Notes under the pieces: generated by a model
Told to the model about the DNA's origin: nothing
Databases searched by the model: none
What the model saw: the letters and a program-made list of their open reading frames with translations, nothing else
Assembly: GCA_030634505.1 (NCBI GenBank)
Contig: DAOWAQ010000096.1
Coordinates: forward strand, 1 to 7,355
Source: Calditrichia bacterium
GTDB taxonomy: Bacteria; Calditrichota; Calditrichia; JAJRVZ01
Direction: 5' to 3'
DNA: 7,355 nt
Part shown: in pieces, positions 4,612 through 7,355 of the stretch
Layout: the number at the start of each line of letters is the position of its first letter
Numbering within the stretch: position 1 is the stretch's first letter
Made by a program: the position numbers and the translations under genes

Positions 4612-7355
4612 ATGGCGATTAGTTATCAAGAAAATGCAAATCCAGAAGTAAAAAACACCAATTTAAAACTAAAATGGAAAAAAGGAATTTGTGGTATTTG
4701 TCCGGCAGGATGCTGGGTAGAAGTTGGTATGGACAATGGTAAAATGATTGATATCAGACCGGATAAAAACCATTCACTGGGAATGATTTGCAGACGTGGT
4801 GAACATGCACCGGAAATCATATATTCAGAAAACAGACTAAAATATCCCATGAAAAGAGTTGGTTCTAAAGGTACTTATGAGTTTGAAAGAATTACCTGGG
4901 ACGAGGCTTATGAAGAAATCGTAAAAAATCTAAATATAATAAAATCCGAATCCGGCTCTGAAGCGGTTTCAATATATACCGGTAGAGGAGCTTTTGAATT
5001 ATCTTTATGTGATATTTTTCAACCGAAAGGTGTGGCGGTTTCGTCAGCATCCAGCGTACTGTTTCCATTTGGATCTCCAAATACTATGGGAGTTGGGGCA
5101 TTATGTTATGTATCCTTCGCCATGATTGCTCCTCATGTCACTATGGGCAGAATGCTTGTCAATATGTTTACAGATATTGAAAATGCAGAATTACTAATTG
5201 TTTGGGGGGCTAATCCTGCTACAGATTCACCGCCACTTGATATGTATAGATTAGAAGTTGCAGCAAATCGTGGCGCTGAAGTAATCGTTATCGACCCGAG
5301 AAATACTGAAACTATTGAAAGAACTAATGGCCAATGGATTCCGATTCGACCGGGAACGGACGGCGCCCTGGCATTAAGCTTTATTGAAACGATGATTACT
5401 GAAGAATTATATGATGAAAATTTTGCAGAAAACTGGTGTCATGGATTTGATGAATTAAAAACATATGTACAGCATTTTACACCTGAAGTAGTCGAAAAAA
5501 TTACTGGCGTCAAAGCAGATGTGATTCGAGAACTGGCACGAAAAATTGCCAATACCAATGGAGCCTGTCCTGTAATGTACACGGGATTAGAATATTCTGA
5601 CAGTGGTATCCAAGCTATAAGGGCAGTGCAGATATTGTTCGCGCTTGCAGGTCAATTGGATGTGCCCGGCGGTATTGGATTAGCCATGTTAAACTCACAT
5701 TTTCCAATTAACCACTCCTGCAACCAGGAAAATCCTGATATAGATCGGGCAGTAGCCAGAGATAAATTCCCAATTTACAGCGATTATAGGGGAGAGTCAC
5801 ATGCCAGTGGATTGGTAAATTCGGTTTTGGAAGGTAAACCTTATAAAATAAGAGGGTTGTTGATTCATGGCGCATCGTTGCTAACTTCTTGGCCCGAAAC
5901 TGCAAAGTGGAAAGATACTTTATCGAAACTAGATTATTTGGTGTGTATAGACAGACAAATCACAGCCGATGCAGCTTATGCTGATATTGTATTGCCGGCA
6001 ACAACCATGTTTGAAATTGACTCATATATGGTTTATGGCCCAATATTCAGGTTACGGGAAAAAATAATAGAACCGGTTGGTGAAGCACGAAATGATTATC
6101 TGATCATGGCAGAGTTAGCCCAAAGATTGGGCTATGGTGATTTATATCCGCAATCGGAAGATGAATTATTGAATTTTGTTTTGAAGGATTCCGGATTTAC
6201 AATTGATAATGTTAAAAATGCAGGGGGCACAGTAAAAATACAAGCACCTGTGATGGAATATAAAAAGTGGGAAAAAGGTGGGTTACGTGAGGATGGAAAA
6301 CCGGGATTTGAGACGCCAACCAGAAAATTTGAAATCTGGTCAACAATCTTGGAAGACCATGGTTATGAACCATTACCAAAATATACTGAACCAAAAGAGG
6401 GGCCTTTGGCTGATCCGGCTCTTACAAAACAATTTCCTTTGGTGTTCAATTCTGGGGCTAGACCGCATACAGATTTTCGCTCACAACATCATGGCATAAA
6501 AGGATTATCAAAAGACAATCCCGAACCAATGGTAGAAATAAACAAATTTGACGCAGATAAAAGAGGAATCAATTCAGGAGATTTGGTTGAAGTGTCAACA
6601 CCAAGAGGTTCCGTTCCGTTTCGTGCTAAGGTCACGGATGCAATCGTGCAAGGCGCAATTGAATGTAATATGGGTGGAGGTACACCTATCGGCCCAAAAG
6701 CATGGAAGGAATGGAATGTTAATCTGTTAACAGATCTCGAAAATTATGACGAAATATCAGGCTTTCCTGTATATAAAGCTTTGCTTTGTGAAGTAACTAA
6801 AATTGAAGAAGCCACAAAAGAATCAAAGAAAATTGCAACAAAAAGTATCAAAATGTGCGAACCGGTTATCAACATTGGAAATCAAAAGCACATTTCAAAA
6901 AAGAATATTTACCTCGATAATAATGCCACCACCAAAGTTGCGGAAGAAGTCAGGGAAGTCATGTTCAATTATATGGAAATGGAACATGGCAATCCTTCAA
7001 GCATTCACTCAATTGGTAGAAATGCAAAAGATGCCATTGATGAATCGCGACGAAAAATAGCAAAATTATTATACACACAGCCTAAAAGACTAATATTTAC
7101 AGGTGGTGGTTCAGAGGCTGATAACTTAGCACTAAAAGGAATTGCATTCGCCAATCGTGAAAAAGGTAATCATATTATAACAACTAAAATTGAACACCCG
7201 GCAATTTTACAAACCTGTAAATTTCTCGAGAAAATGGGTTTTGAAGTAACTTATTTAGAACCTGATGAATTTGGCTTCATAGATACAGATGCTTTAAAAA
7301 ATGCTATCAGAAAAGATACAATATTAGTTTCGATTATGATGGCGAATAATGAAGT
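4612..7355 (+). CDS. Fusion of molybdopterin oxidoreductase and cysteine desulfurase, 3' end missing
   Basis: The frame stays open for 914 codons from ATG 4612 and runs off the window. Residues 27-60 hold a [4Fe-4S] motif CX2CX3CX25C (Cys27, 30, 34, 60). The molybdopterin body follows, with FGSPN ahead of Cys165 (candidate Mo ligand), WGANPATDSPP, VIDPRNTET, the IPIRPGTDGALALSF cofactor-binding segment and LDVPGGIG. The C-terminal dinucleotide-binding domain ends near SGFPVYKALLCEV (residue 728). These are DMSO-reductase-superfamily features, with the substrate unidentified. There is no Tat twin-arginine signal, so it is probably cytoplasmic. After a lysine-rich linker (about 730-764), a NifS/IscS domain starts at YLDNNATT. 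It continues through HGNPSS, TGGGSEADN, IEHPAI (His862, the PLP-stacking histidine of the family) and MANNE. The PLP lysine and catalytic cysteine lie beyond the window. ATG 4612 is the only ATG between the upstream in-frame stop (4528-4530) and the Fe-S motif. The ribosome-binding site is weak. Confidence 0.92.
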   Translation, partial: MAISYQENANPEVKNTNLKLKWKKGICGICPAGCWVEVGMDNGKMIDIRPDKNHSLGMICRRGEHAPEIIYSENRLKYPMKRVGSKGTYEFERITWDEAYEEIVKNLNIIKSESGSEAVSIYTGRGAFELSLCDIFQPKGVAVSSASSVLFPFGSPNTMGVGALCYVSFAMIAPHVTMGRMLVNMFTDIENAELLIVWGANPATDSPPLDMYRLEVAANRGAEVIVIDPRNTETIERTNGQWIPIRPGTDGALALSFIETMITEELYDENFAENWCHGFDELKTYVQHFTPEVVEKITGVKADVIRELARKIANTNGACPVMYTGLEYSDSGIQAIRAVQILFALAGQLDVPGGIGLAMLNSHFPINHSCNQENPDIDRAVARDKFPIYSDYRGESHASGLVNSVLEGKPYKIRGLLIHGASLLTSWPETAKWKDTLSKLDYLVCIDRQITADAAYADIVLPATTMFEIDSYMVYGPIFRLREKIIEPVGEARNDYLIMAELAQRLGYGDLYPQSEDELLNFVLKDSGFTIDNVKNAGGTVKIQAPVMEYKKWEKGGLREDGKPGFETPTRKFEIWSTILEDHGYEPLPKYTEPKEGPLADPALTKQFPLVFNSGARPHTDFRSQHHGIKGLSKDNPEPMVEINKFDADKRGINSGDLVEVSTPRGSVPFRAKVTDAIVQGAIECNMGGGTPIGPKAWKEWNVNLLTDLENYDEISGFPVYKALLCEVTKIEEATKESKKIATKSIKMCEPVINIGNQKHISKKNIYLDNNATTKVAEEVREVMFNYMEMEHGNPSSIHSIGRNAKDAIDESRRKIAKLLYTQPKRLIFTGGGSEADNLALKGIAFANREKGNHIITTKIEHPAILQTCKFLEKMGFEVTYLEPDEFGFIDTDALKNAIRKDTILVSIMMANNE
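6901..7355 (+). other. Cysteine desulfurase (NifS/IscS-like) domain within the fusion, N-terminal part
   Basis: This marks the second module of the fusion gene, in the same frame as the molybdopterin half. About 150 of the roughly 400 residues usual for a cysteine desulfurase are visible. The motifs come in the normal family order and spacing: YLDNNATT (767-774), HGNPSSIHSIGR (792-803), FTGGGSEADN (829-838), EHP (861-863) and ANNE (911-914). These enzymes use PLP to take sulfur from cysteine and hold it as a persulfide. A selenocysteine lyase-type role in the same fold cannot be excluded. The only nearby internal ATG (6853) has no good ribosome-binding site, so separate translation is not supported. 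Confidence 0.92.

Noticed and set aside
4612..4710. Tat signal peptide on the molybdoenzyme
   Set aside because: The first 26 residues lack a twin-arginine motif and a hydrophobic core. A cytoplasmic location fits the attached PLP enzyme.
6853..6855. Internal ATG as a separate start for the cysteine desulfurase
   Set aside because: No Shine-Dalgarno-like sequence precedes it, there is no stop between the two modules, and it lies about 18 residues before the domain opening. The simplest reading is one polypeptide.
6278..7060. Short plus-strand open frames at 6278-6499, 6548-6730 and 6803-7060
   Set aside because: They overlap the fusion gene out of frame. Only the main frame carries the conserved molybdopterin and desulfurase motifs.

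Overview
The window is AT-rich, compactly organised bacterial DNA, most likely from the Bacteroidota/Chlorobi (FCB) group. The evidence is a co-directional set of Bat (Bacteroides aerotolerance) genes in the order batB-batC-batD-batE. The intergenic gaps also carry short palindromic repeats of a kind common in such genomes. The species cannot be named from this sequence. All supported genes are on the + strand.

Region 1 (1-4408) is the end of a bat operon. It holds the 3' end of a BatB-like von Willebrand A membrane protein, BatC (secreted TPR protein with a glutamine-rich tail), BatD (large membrane-anchored protein), BatE (TPR, two membrane segments, SH3-like domain) and a SPOR-domain lipoprotein. 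BatD, BatE and the lipoprotein are 7-12 bp apart, and an AGGATACA ribosome-binding segment precedes both BatE and the lipoprotein. BatA/BatB-type VWA proteins with BatC, BatD and BatE are thought to form a cell-envelope complex, usually encoded beside a MoxR ATPase and a DUF58 protein. Those would lie upstream of the window. The gaps batB|batC (141 bp) and batC|batD (171 bp) are wider and each holds a different palindromic repeat.

Region 2 (4409-4611) is a boundary. A strong hairpin with a T-run (4421-4472) closes the bat operon, and a plausible promoter (4510-4556) lies ahead of the next gene.

Region 3 (4612 to beyond 7355) is the most unusual part. It is one uninterrupted frame of at least 914 codons that joins an apparently complete cytoplasmic molybdopterin (bis-MGD) oxidoreductase to the N-terminal part of a NifS/IscS-type cysteine desulfurase. 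The molybdoenzyme half has a [4Fe-4S] motif and a candidate Mo-ligand cysteine. The join falls at a domain boundary, through a lysine-rich linker. Cysteine desulfurases supply sulfur for maturation of formate-dehydrogenase-type molybdenum cofactors through FdhD. A covalent fusion therefore suggests either self-sulfuration of the cofactor or a molybdenum enzyme fed directly with persulfide sulfur. The window ends before the catalytic lysine and cysteine of the desulfurase, so activity of that half cannot be judged.
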